Shown here: one piece after another, positions 56,834 to 64,000 of the stretch
How positions within the stretch are numbered: the first letter of the stretch is position 1
Layout of the letters: each line of letters starts with the position of its first letter
Assembly: GCF_001029435.1 (NCBI RefSeq)
Contig: NZ_LDOV01000011.1
Location: 1 to 64,000 of the forward strand
From: Photobacterium aphoticum
GTDB lineage: Bacteria; Pseudomonadota; Gammaproteobacteria; Enterobacterales; Vibrionaceae
Reading direction: 5' to 3'
DNA: 64,000 nucleotides
The notes under the pieces: generated by a model
Databases searched by the model: none
What the model saw: the letters and a program-made list of their open reading frames with translations, nothing else
What the model was told of the DNA's origin: nothing
Position numbers and translations under genes: made by a program

Positions 56834-58429
56834 TTAGCCCGCAATGTTGTAGTAGGTCGCCGCACCTGGGCCCACCGGCAGGCCAAAGATGAACACCCAC
56901 ACGTAGAACATCAGGCTCCAGCCCACCACGAAGACCATGGAGTACGGCAGCATGGTGGCGATCAGGGTACCCAGACCCAGGTTCTTCTGGTAACGGGTTG
57001 CGACAGCCAAGATCATGCCGAAGTAGCTCATCATCGGTGTGATGATGTTGGTCACCGAGTCACCGATACGGTAGGCCGCCTGAATGGTTTCCGGCGCATA
57101 GCCCACCAGCATCAGCATCGGCACAAAGATCGGCGCGGTCACGGCCCACTGTGCGGATGCGGAGCCAATCATCAGGTTGATAAAGCCACACATCAGGATG
57201 AAGGCGAAGAACAGCGCCGGACCGGTCAGGCCAATAGACTGCAGGAAGTCAGCCCCACCGACGGCAAACACCTGACCAAAGTTGGTCCACTTAAAGAAGG
57301 CCACAAACTGCGCCGCAAAGAACACCAACACAATGTACATGCCCATCGAGGACATCGACTTGGCCATGGCATCAATCACATCGCGATCATTTTTCATCGT
57401 GCCCACGACTTTCCCGTAGACAAAACCCGGAATGGCAAAGAACACAAAGATAAAGGCTACGATCCCTTTCAGGAACGGCGAGCCGGCGACCAGACCGGTG
57501 TCCGGGTGACGCAGGATGCCGTTTTCCGGCACGATAGTCAGCGCCAGCAGGGCCGAGACGATCAGAGCGGCAAAACCAGCGGCTTTCAGGCCTTTCTTTT
57601 CCAGATCGGTCAGGCTGCCTAATTTGTCCTGTCCCAGATCCACGCTCGCTTCCTCAGCGCTGTATTTCCCCAGTTTCGGCTCAACGATTTTCTCTGTGAC
57701 CAGGGCGCCCATGAAGGTGATGGCAAACGTCGAGGCAAACATGAAGTACCAGTTGGCTTCCGGACCGACGGTGTAAGTCGGATCAATCATTTGCGCAGCG
57801 GTCTGGGTGATCCCCGACAGCAGCGGATCGACGGTGCCCAGCAGCAGGTTGGCACTGTAACCGCCAGAGACACCGGCAAACGCCGCCGCCAAACCGGCCA
57901 GCGGGTGACGGCCCAGTGAGTGGAACAGCATGGCCGCCAGTGGCACCAAGACCACGTAACCCAGCTCAGAAGCAGTGTTTGACACGATACCGGCAAACAC
58001 GACCACCAAGGTCACCATGCGCTTGGAGGCGCCCATCACCAAGCCACGCATGGCGGATGACAACATGCCGGAATGTTCGGCAATGGCGACACCCAGCATC
58101 GCCACCAGTACGGTACCCAGCGGGGCAAAGCCGGTAAAGTTGGTGACCAGATGGGCCACAATCTTCTGCAGGCCTTCGGCATTGAGCAGACTGACCACGT
58201 GGATCATGCCGTCAGCCGCACGGCCAGGGGCACCTTCCGGACGCGGGTCGATGACCGACACGCCAAAATACCCGGCGATCCCGGATGTGATCAGAATGGC
58301 CAGACAGAACAGGGCAAACAGGGTGATTGGGTGAGGCAGTAAGTTACCGAGCCACTCGACGGTATCGAGAAATCGGGTAAAGCGGGTTTTCTTCGGTTGT
58401 TGTATTTGCTGTGAAGCAGATGGATGCAT
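56834..58429 (-). CDS. AbgT family transporter
   Basis: 531 residues. About a dozen membrane segments including two re-entrant hairpins. Family features: GVAIAEHSGMLSSAMRG, SNTASELGYVVLVPLAAMLF, a second SASAQWAVTAPIFVPMLML and GDSVTNIITPMMSYF. Related proteins import p-aminobenzoyl-glutamate or export sulfonamides. ATG 58429 has GGAGGT upstream; the longer frame from 58534 lies in the promoter region. A LysR gene follows. Confidence 0.9.
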   Translation of the reverse strand: MHPSASQQIQQPKKTRFTRFLDTVEWLGNLLPHPITLFALFCLAILITSGIAGYFGVSVIDPRPEGAPGRAADGMIHVVSLLNAEGLQKIVAHLVTNFTGFAPLGTVLVAMLGVAIAEHSGMLSSAMRGLVMGASKRMVTLVVVFAGIVSNTASELGYVVLVPLAAMLFHSLGRHPLAGLAAAFAGVSGGYSANLLLGTVDPLLSGITQTAAQMIDPTYTVGPEANWYFMFASTFAITFMGALVTEKIVEPKLGKYSAEEASVDLGQDKLGSLTDLEKKGLKAAGFAALIVSALLALTIVPENGILRHPDTGLVAGSPFLKGIVAFIFVFFAIPGFVYGKVVGTMKNDRDVIDAMAKSMSSMGMYIVLVFFAAQFVAFFKWTNFGQVFAVGGADFLQSIGLTGPALFFAFILMCGFINLMIGSASAQWAVTAPIFVPMLMLVGYAPETIQAAYRIGDSVTNIITPMMSYFGMILAVATRYQKNLGLGTLIATMLPYSMVFVVGWSLMFYVWVFIFGLPVGPGAATYYNIAG

Positions 58430-58774
58430 CACGACCTCCGTTATCGTTTTTATCCCATCAATGGGTACGTCTTTGCGATATGTTGAGCGAAAGGTTACGC
58501 TATTGTTAATACTAAAAACAAGAGAAAGTTGCACATAAGATTAACAAGTGTTCATTTTTTGTCTCAAAAAGGTTAATCAACCGGTTGTTTATAAAGTGCT
58601 TTATCCATAACTAAAACCGATAATAAACAGAAGAAATGCGTATTTTTCACTTATGGAAAAACGGATTATAGTGACGGCCTACATCACTCGGCCGTGGATG
58701 AAAACGGCCTCCTGACAGGCGGAGAAATACCGTCACCACAGGGGGCAAGGTGTTCTTTTTCTGAAGGTATTACT
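58430..58774. promoter_or_regulatory. Divergent regulatory region of the AbgT-type and SDR genes
   Basis: AT-rich, no gene. It contains the perfect 10-bp palindrome CAACCGGTTG at 58578-58587, inside a longer imperfect dyad, which could be an operator, for instance for the nearby LysR protein (inference). Confidence 0.4.
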
Positions 58775-59500
58775 ATGTCTACTCAATCTCTTGTTGTGAT
58801 CACTGGCGCCAGCTCTGGCATTGGCGAAGCGACGGCGCGTACCTTGTCTGCGGCCGGTCATCCCCTGTTGTTGTTGGCGCGTCGTTTGGATCGTTTAGAA
58901 GCGCTGGGTCTGCCTAATACGCTATGTCGTCAGGTGGATGTGACCGATGGTGCGGCAGTGTCTGCGGCGATTGCCGAAGCGGAAGCGGTATACGGTCCGG
59001 TAGATTGCCTGGTAAACAATGCCGGTGTGATGCTGTTGGGTCTGGCAGACGAGCAAGATCCGGCGGAATGGAAAACCATGTTTGATGTGAACGTGATGGG
59101 GATGCTAAACGGTATTCATGCGGTATTGGCACCGATGAAAGCTCGCAAACACGGTACCGTGATCAACATCAGCTCGATTGCCGGTCGTAAAACCTTCCCG
59201 AACCACGCGGCGTACTGCGGGACCAAGTTTGCCGTTCATGCGATCACAGAAAACATCCGTGAGGAAGTAGCGGATGATAACGTGCGTTTCATTACCATCG
59301 CACCGGGCGCGGTAGAAACGGAGCTGCTGAGCCATACTACTAATGCCGCAATCAAAGACGGTTACGAAGAGTGGAAAGAAGGCATGGGTGGCGTGATCGC
59401 GCCGCAAGATATTGCCAATGCCATCAGCTATGCGTACCACCAACCGCAGCACCTGTGTATTCGTGAAATCGTGCTGGCGGCCACGCGTCAGCAGCCATAA
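58775..59500 (+). CDS. Short-chain dehydrogenase/reductase (SDR)
   Basis: 241 residues. Classical SDR: TGASSGIGEA at 9-18 for cofactor binding, NNAG near 83, catalytic Ser in NISSIAG and Tyr-x3-Lys in YCGTK near 148-152, PGAVETEL near 178. Arg residues after the first strand (ARRLDRLEAL) suggest NADP. It resembles the YdfG-type 3-hydroxy acid dehydrogenases; the substrate is unknown. ATG 58775 has GAAGGT upstream. Confidence 0.9.
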   Translation: MSTQSLVVITGASSGIGEATARTLSAAGHPLLLLARRLDRLEALGLPNTLCRQVDVTDGAAVSAAIAEAEAVYGPVDCLVNNAGVMLLGLADEQDPAEWKTMFDVNVMGMLNGIHAVLAPMKARKHGTVINISSIAGRKTFPNHAAYCGTKFAVHAITENIREEVADDNVRFITIAPGAVETELLSHTTNAAIKDGYEEWKEGMGGVIAPQDIANAISYAYHQPQHLCIREIVLAATRQQP

Positions 59501-59576
59501 GCGCAGTTGCAGCACGCAAAATGTGTCGCCGAGTCCTGAAGATTCAGTTACTTCACAGGGACTGGCTGCTATAGTC

Positions 59577-59610
59577 AAAACGGTATCTTCCGCCAGGGGG
59601 ATGCCGTTTT
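59577..59610 (+). terminator. Probable terminator after the SDR gene
   Basis: AAAACGG at 59577-59583 pairs with CCGTTTT at 59604-59610; the inner stem has mismatches. Confidence 0.5.
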
Positions 59611-59669
59611 GGCGTTTTTAAGCCGTTGTTTGTTAAGGCAAGACGGCATCAATACAAGGCAGGCGCAGC

Positions 59670-60716
59670 GTGACGCAGAAACAAGCCCCGACGGGATCCA
59701 CGACAGAACCGGTAAGAGAGAAAGTCGAATTTTTTGATGTGCTGCGGTGCCTGGCCGCCTTGGCTGTGGTAGCCATTCATGTGCTGGGTCCGTACCGGGA
59801 TCAGCTGGGCGTGATCCCTGATGCTGACTGGATCACCGCCATCACGGTGAACAGTGCCAGCCGTTGGGCGGTGCCGGTGTTTATCATGATCACCGGCGCG
59901 TTAATGCTCTCGGATCAGCGCCCGTTTGAACTCGGCTATTACCTGAAGCGACGGGTCGGCAAAGTGCTGGTGCCGTTTTTAGTCTGGTCGTGTTTTTATG
60001 CGCTGCTTTCAGGCCTTACGCTGCGTGGTTTCGACAGCCAAGTCGTGTGGGACAAGCTGCTGGCGTTGCCCGTGCACGAGACCTATTACCACCTCGGTTT
60101 TTTCTATTATTTCCTGCCGCTCTATATTGTGGTGCCGTTTTTCCGCTACGCGGTGCAGCACAGCGATCGCCTGACGGTGATTGCGATGACGCTGGTGTGG
60201 CTCACCCTGACGACCTTGTTTTTGTTTCACATTGATGGCCCGTGGAGCCACCAGCTGGTGCTCTATAGCGGGTACTTGTTGTGGGGTTATTGCCTGTTTC
60301 AGTATCAGTGGCCGCGTGCCGGTGTACTGTGGGGATTGGGGTTGGTGGCGTTAGTGATCACTGACTACAGTGTGCTGAGTGACAGCTTCGCGAGCGGGCA
60401 ATACACCGTGGGGCGTTGGCTGTCTTACAAAACGTTGAATACGGCGCTGATTGCGGCGGCGGTGTTTGCGTTAGGCCGGTATGTGGCCACGCGCTGCTCG
60501 GCCCGATGGATGGCGGGCATGGTGTTCATGAGCCGCTATAGTTTGGGGATTTATCTGCTGCACCCGCTCTTTCTGTGGCCGGTGCGGGCGTTTGATGGCT
60601 ATGTGTGGCCACCGGTGGTGATGATCCCGCTGTTAACGGTGCTGATCACGGCGGTGTCACTGGCAGCCAGCTGGCTGTTGGCAAAAAGCGCCAAAACAGC
60701 CTGGCTGGTGCCATAA
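59670..60716 (+). CDS. Acyltransferase family 3 membrane protein
   Basis: 348 residues with about ten membrane helices. Starts at GTG 59670 with an AAGGCAGG sequence upstream. The N-terminal FFDVLRCLAALAVVAIHVLG holds the conserved Arg and His of acyltransferase-3 proteins, which acetylate or succinylate surface sugars (OafA/WecH-like). A later PVFIMITGALML is also typical. The acceptor is unknown; no polysaccharide genes are nearby. Confidence 0.87.
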   Translation: MTQKQAPTGSTTEPVREKVEFFDVLRCLAALAVVAIHVLGPYRDQLGVIPDADWITAITVNSASRWAVPVFIMITGALMLSDQRPFELGYYLKRRVGKVLVPFLVWSCFYALLSGLTLRGFDSQVVWDKLLALPVHETYYHLGFFYYFLPLYIVVPFFRYAVQHSDRLTVIAMTLVWLTLTTLFLFHIDGPWSHQLVLYSGYLLWGYCLFQYQWPRAGVLWGLGLVALVITDYSVLSDSFASGQYTVGRWLSYKTLNTALIAAAVFALGRYVATRCSARWMAGMVFMSRYSLGIYLLHPLFLWPVRAFDGYVWPPVVMIPLLTVLITAVSLAASWLLAKSAKTAWLVP

Positions 60717-60729
60717 TCAACAACAGGGG

Positions 60730-61062
60730 TTAGTCACGCTGCAGGGCAAAGTGTAGAAATTTCACCCCTTGGTACGTCATGGTGCCACGGTCGCCGGGCT
60801 GCAGATGGTGGTAGTAGTGGATCCCGACCATGAATTCCCGTTTGGGGCCACCATTCATCGGTTGCACGTAAATCCAGTATTCTTCGTCGTCTTCCCCCGG
60901 ACGTGCCCCTATGATCGGGGTACTTTGTTTGTCGAGAATTTGCACCTCGATGGTCCGCTCTGGTGCATCTTCACCCAGCATATGGCGGCGGTAGAAACGA
61001 ATAAACAGATACACCGCAAGGGCGAGCATGGCCACAACGGCCACAATGATCCAGGTTGGCAT
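60730..61062 (-). CDS. DUF2500 family membrane-anchored protein (YhhM-like)
   Basis: 110 residues. One N-terminal membrane helix (about 4-22) and a beta-rich soluble domain (about 35-108) with YHHLQPGDRGTMTYQG. Matches the DUF2500 family, whose E. coli member yhhM lies by yhhL and rsmD; here those two genes are about 2.5 kb away. Function unknown. Confidence 0.88.
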   Translation of the reverse strand: MPTWIIVAVVAMLALAVYLFIRFYRRHMLGEDAPERTIEVQILDKQSTPIIGARPGEDDEEYWIYVQPMNGGPKREFMVGIHYYHHLQPGDRGTMTYQGVKFLHFALQRD

Positions 61063-61319
61063 GAGTCCTCCTAACTGCCTGCAAAACGCGGATGGCCGGT
61101 ATTATTCCGGATGACAGCCTGCGAGAGTATCGGAGAGCAAGCAAAGCGTGATCCGGGCACGGAAATGAACCGGATATGCGCGGGTGACATGACAAAAACC
61201 ATGACATCTCAGAAGGTTATTCCCTGATGGCGTGAGGGCGATACGGGGTGTTTTCTGACTTTTTTTTCTGTCTGACTCGCGGTAAGTTACACAGAGTGAT
61301 TAACAAGGATCCATGAATT

Positions 61320-61685
61320 ATGGCAAATATTGAATTAGTGGTGACACGCTCAAGGCGGATCGAGCGCTTGCTGCGTGAGCATTACCATGCAGAAGGGAAA
61401 GGCTTACATCAGCTGATCACCAGTTGTGAAGACCGCTTGCCCCATGATGTCATTGCTAAGCTGAGATTCATTGCGTCTGTGCGAAATAAAACCGTGCACG
61501 AGGACGGCTACCGACTGGATGACAAAAAGGGCTTTTTGGCCGCCTGCAAAGCATGTGAAAAAGAGCTGACCCCGCGCAGTGGTCGTTTTGTGTGGACCAT
61601 TGTGGCCTTGCTGCTATTAGGGGTGACGGCGATGGCGTTGTGGTTCTATTCCGTGCACTGGCACCGGATTGATCTCACGCCGTAA
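61320..61685 (+). CDS. DUF4145-like protein with C-terminal membrane anchor
   Basis: 121 residues. The soluble part (about 1-90) carries IERLLREHYHAEGKGLHQLI and LRFIASVRNKTVHEDGY, resembling DUF4145/HEPN-like helical domains, whose members often bind or cleave RNA. A single membrane helix follows (about 94-114). A match to a named family is tentative. ATG 61320 follows AAGGATCCATGAATT. Confidence 0.7.
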   Translation: MANIELVVTRSRRIERLLREHYHAEGKGLHQLITSCEDRLPHDVIAKLRFIASVRNKTVHEDGYRLDDKKGFLAACKACEKELTPRSGRFVWTIVALLLLGVTAMALWFYSVHWHRIDLTP

Positions 61686-61745
61686 CCGGATTGATCCCTC
61701 GTCGTAAATAGCGCCGCGCATTGGTGGCTGATAAAAAACAGACAT

Positions 61746-61777
61746 AAAAAAAGGTGCCTTCGTAGGCACCTTTTTTT
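61746..61777. terminator. Bidirectional terminator
   Basis: Perfect 14-bp inverted repeat A7GGTGCCT/AGGCACCT7 with loop TCGT. It ends the plus-strand DUF4145-like gene and the minus-strand microprotein gene. Confidence 0.88.
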
Positions 61778-61792
61778 ATCGGAATTTTTGGA

Positions 61793-61873
61793 TTAATAAA
61801 TCACTGGCAGCGTCATGAGACCCATCACAACGGCGATCATCATTAGGCCTTTTTTCTGAGACGTAGTGAACAT
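61793..61873 (-). CDS. Predicted 26-residue membrane microprotein
   Basis: A 26-codon frame, ATG 61873 to TAA 61793, on the minus strand. AAGGAG lies seven bases upstream of the ATG and a strong terminator begins 16 bases after the stop. The product has a short polar N-terminus with two lysines (MFTTSQKKG) and then one hydrophobic segment (LMMIAVVMGLMTLPVIY), the typical form of bacterial single-helix small proteins. I do not recognise the family. Confidence 0.6.
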   Translation of the reverse strand: MFTTSQKKGLMMIAVVMGLMTLPVIY

Positions 61874-62620
61874 AGGGAACTCCTTAGTATGCTGCTGAAA
61901 GTTGATGAATATAGAATAGCATTAATTTTACTGCTTTCTCAAGCTGAAGTGTCATTTTGCTGTAATAAAACTAATTTATAGCACCGAAATGGCCGGAAAG
62001 TGTCGGAATAAACCCATGTTTTTATGTTGGGTGAAATGCGAGCAGGTTGGGTTATCTGTGAGTTGCGTTTTTATCTCTATGTTTTCAAAGGATTTAAATG
62101 TGTTTTTTGCTCGGTATTATGTGTGATTTATCACCAGGTGAGAAAAGTTGCGGATAAATCGTGTTTTTGTCAGCGTGGTGTCAGGAATGAACGAAATGCT
62201 CTGTTAGTCCTTGCTGGTGACAGGCCGCAGGGCGGGGTGTTGACTATATTGTCAGACAATGTTGTTCGTGAAGCGGTAGGAGAGCGTTGAAATGACGCGC
62301 TGATGATGAAAAGTTCACAGGCGGCAGGGTAAGTGGGTTTTGATGCTGTTGTTTTTCTTTATCTTGTTGAAATTGAATGTTTTGCGTGGGGTTTTAAAGA
62401 CGGTTATTGTCGTGGTTTCTCGCTGTTTTCTGTCAGGGAGAGCGCCATGAATTCCCTAAATAGGGCAGGTAAGGTCAGGAAGCGTGAGTATACTCACTTT
62501 ATGGGCACGACATGGCCACAAAGTGCAGCGTTTACGGTGGGCGCACGGCGTACCGCATGCAGCGTTTGGGCGCGGTTCAGGCTAGGATAAGAAAGAGAGC
62601 CAGCACAGGGAGGATCAGAA
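61874..62620. other. Long gap without a supported gene
   Basis: About 750 bases. It should hold the promoter of the microprotein gene on the left and of the DUF2007 gene on the right. Frames at 62024-62290 and 62333-62590 lack Shine-Dalgarno sequences and plausible composition. A palindrome TTGACTATATTGTCAGACAA occurs near 62240-62260. Confidence 0.4.
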
Positions 62621-62947
62621 TTGAGAGAGCATGAAGAAGCATGGTGCAAAGTCTACAGCGCCGCCAACGCATTAGAGGCGCACAGTCTGACAGGCTTGTT
62701 GCACACTCACCGTATCGAGGCGCAAACCCGAGGGGAGAGCTTGAGCGCTGCGGCGGGAGAATTGCCGGCCAACGTGGTGGAGGTGAGTGTCTGGGTGCGC
62801 GTCTCACAACACACGCAAGCTCGCGCGGTGTTGCAAGACTATGAGCAAGCGGCTGAGCGGGAATGGCAGTGTCCGCAGTGTGGGGAGGACAACGCTGGCA
62901 GCTTTGAGATCTGTTGGCAATGCGGGGCCGAGCATCCGTCGTTATAA
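62621..62947 (+). CDS. DUF2007-type protein with RanBP2-like zinc finger
   Basis: 108 residues starting at TTG 62621, with AGGGAGGA seven bases upstream. Residues about 8-75 fit the DUF2007 signal-transduction-like fold (VYSAANALEAHSLTGLLHTH). The end (about 83-103) has W-x-C-x2-C-x3-N-x6-C-x2-C (WQCPQCGEDN..CWQCG), the pattern of RanBP2-type zinc ribbons. Function unknown. Confidence 0.8.
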   Translation: MREHEEAWCKVYSAANALEAHSLTGLLHTHRIEAQTRGESLSAAAGELPANVVEVSVWVRVSQHTQARAVLQDYEQAAEREWQCPQCGEDNAGSFEICWQCGAEHPSL

Positions 62948-63081
62948 GGCGAAATCACAAACATGTATTATAAATGCATTATATTGTTTTGGGTCAAACT
63001 GCGCGATGGCGTTGTGCGCTATGCTGGCGGTATCTTTTATTACGCAGACCGATTGCCCGTGATCGGCCAGAGAGAGACACC

Positions 63082-63321
63082 ATGACCCAAGTACACGCCC
63101 ACAATGTATTGAACATGCTATTGGCTGCAGAGACCCCTTACACCCGTGAAAGCCTGACCCAAGCGGTAGTGGCTGAGTACGGTGAAGACGTGCGTTTTCA
63201 CACCTGCAGTCAGGAAGGCCTGACACTGGATGCCTTGCTGACCTTTTTGTTGTCCCGCCGCAAAGTGGTACAAGACGGTGACACCCTGCAGGCAAACCCG
63301 GATCGCATGTGTAACCATTAA
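63082..63321 (+). CDS. YecH family metal-binding protein (DUF2492)
   Basis: 79 residues. The N-terminal VHAHNVLNMLL, the central FHTCSQEGLTLDALLTFLL and the final Cys-x-His (MCNH) are typical of YecH-like proteins, which probably bind a metal through these His and Cys residues. ATG 63082 follows AGAGAGACACC. Function is not established. Confidence 0.88.
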   Translation: MTQVHAHNVLNMLLAAETPYTRESLTQAVVAEYGEDVRFHTCSQEGLTLDALLTFLLSRRKVVQDGDTLQANPDRMCNH

Positions 63322-63371
63322 TGCCTGACAGCGGTTGGCGGATAGTCCGCGCCGAGAGAACGCAGAGACAA

Positions 63372-63403
63372 AAAAAAGCGAGGCACGGTGGCCTCGCTTT
63401 TTT
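63372..63403. terminator. Terminator between the YecH-type gene and yhhL
   Basis: Stem A5GCGAGGC/GCCTCGCT5 with a 6-base loop; it overlaps the yhhL stop codon and works on both strands. Confidence 0.85.
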
Positions 63404-63668
63404 ACATCATGTGTTTGCGTCGAATATCGAGCAGGGCAAAAATGCCGAAGATCAGAATGGACCACTTTTCCCAGCGCGACATGGTGATCTTGTCACCAAA
63501 GGCGCCGATGAAGATCAGCATTTGCAGGCCGTGCATCATGAACAGGAAGCCCGTCATGATATACAGCGCCATCGCAGCCACCCCGGGGAAGGGGTAAAAA
63601 ATATTAATCAATAAAACCAGCCACACGAAACCAATCGCACCTTTGGCCAGCATAATCAGTGCTTTCAT
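63402..63668 (-). CDS. yhhL: DUF1145 family membrane protein YhhL
   Basis: 88 residues, three predicted membrane helices (about 8-24, 30-52, 70-82). Matches DUF1145. Its start overlaps the rsmD stop by four bases (ATGA), as in the E. coli rsmD-yhhL pair, which supports the symbol. Function unknown. Confidence 0.88.
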   Translation of the reverse strand: MKALIMLAKGAIGFVWLVLLINIFYPFPGVAAMALYIMTGFLFMMHGLQMLIFIGAFGDKITMSRWEKWSILIFGIFALLDIRRKHMM

Positions 63669-64000
63669 GCTCCCTCTCTTTCAAATACGCGGTAACACAC
63701 CTGTCCCGCCGTTTTTTCCTTGTGTAAGTGCCAGTGCGCAGGCGTCGGTAAATCGCCCAGCTCTTTTTCCGTCTCAATGTAGATCACCGCATGCTTGGTG
63801 AGCCAGTTATTTTGCTCCAGTAATGTGATCACTTCCGGTAATAAGCCTTTGCGGAACGGCGGATCAATAAACACCACGTCAAAAGGGGTGCCCGGCTGCT
63901 TGAGGTACGTTAAGCTATCGGTATGACGCACGGTGGCATTGTCTGCCCCGATGGTAAGGCGGTTTTTCTCAAGCTGTTCAGCCGCTTTCTTATCCAGTTC
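63665..64000 (-). CDS. rsmD: 16S rRNA (guanine-966-N2)-methyltransferase RsmD, C-terminal part
   Basis: Partial: the frame is open to the right edge, so the N-terminal part with the first SAM motif lies outside. The visible 111 residues include the N2-guanine motif IV DPPF (VVFIDPPFRKGLLPEVI) and the family end HKEKTAGQVCYRVFERE. It methylates G966 of 16S rRNA. Coupled to yhhL. Confidence 0.94.
   Translation of the reverse strand, partial: ELDKKAAEQLEKNRLTIGADNATVRHTDSLTYLKQPGTPFDVVFIDPPFRKGLLPEVITLLEQNNWLTKHAVIYIETEKELGDLPTPAHWHLHKEKTAGQVCYRVFEREGA

Noticed and set aside
56825..57622. 265-codon plus-strand frame opposite the AbgT-type gene
   Set aside because: His/Gln/Arg-rich product typical of an antisense shadow of a membrane protein gene; the minus strand is clearly the coding one.
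62024..62590. Two short plus-strand frames (88 and 85 codons) in the long gap
   Set aside because: No Shine-Dalgarno, odd composition rich in Cys/Arg/Val, and no domain features.

Overview
The window is bacterial chromosome from a gammaproteobacterium, most likely the family Vibrionaceae. This rests on gene content and order: thiC-E-F-S-G-H behind a TPP riboswitch, ubiE-ubiJ-ubiB-tatABC, gor/rlmJ/prlC, gppA-rhlB/trxA-rho, ubiD-fre, uspA/ftnA/uspB, and pldB-yigL next to an EAL-HDOD protein. These blocks sit together near the replication origin of the large chromosome in Vibrio-type genomes. Base composition outside one island is moderate to slightly GC-rich, which fits Salinivibrio, Grimontia or Photobacterium better than most Vibrio. 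The genus is an inference and cannot be fixed from this window alone.

Layout. 1-540: the end of one tRNA-Trp gene, a decayed tRNA-Trp-like stretch, a complete tRNA-Trp gene and terminators. 564-1557: fluoride channel crcB and a universal stress protein. 1622-7968: thiamine operon with promoter and riboswitch. 8075-12544: a large X-prolyl aminopeptidase, a Bcr-type drug exporter and an EamA transporter. 12801-19189: rmuC, then the ubiquinone accessory and Tat secretion genes. 19538-20905: a YjiH-type membrane protein. 21364-29070: an AT-rich accessory island. 29166-43341: glutathione reductase, rlmJ, prlC, gppA-rhlB, trxA, rho, an unrecognised secreted protein, ubiD, a ferredoxin and fre. 43523-50068: a lipoprotein, an exporter, stress and iron-storage genes (uspA, ftnA, uspB), an MscS-type channel, a YhiN-type flavoprotein and eda. 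50425-59500: a DUF3332 lipoprotein, DTW and EVE proteins, yigL, pldB, an EAL-HDOD protein, a LysR regulator, an AbgT-type transporter and an SDR. 59670-64000: an acyltransferase, small proteins and the yhhL-rsmD pair, which runs off the right edge.

The most interesting part is the island at 21.3-29.1 kb. It holds a PAAR-repeat protein with a C-terminal peptidoglycan-binding-like domain, then an unrecognised 1181-residue protein with four clustered hydrophobic segments (pore-forming effector-like), a secreted leucine-rich-repeat protein and a two-TM small protein. A second, paralogous secreted LRR protein lies upstream under its own promoter. Both transcription units are preceded by the same leader element, containing TGAG-N7-CTCA, at almost the same distance from their start codons. 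I read this as an orphan type VI secretion effector/immunity module whose secreted LRR pair may be immunity or accessory proteins. No T6SS structural genes occur in the window.

Other points: ThiE carries an N-terminal degenerate ThiD-like domain; UbiD carries an internal duplication of its C-terminal domain; a 26-codon membrane microprotein gene at 61793-61873 has a Shine-Dalgarno and a terminator; and several intergenic structures are unexplained (9909-9977, 19262-19400, 33839-34134).
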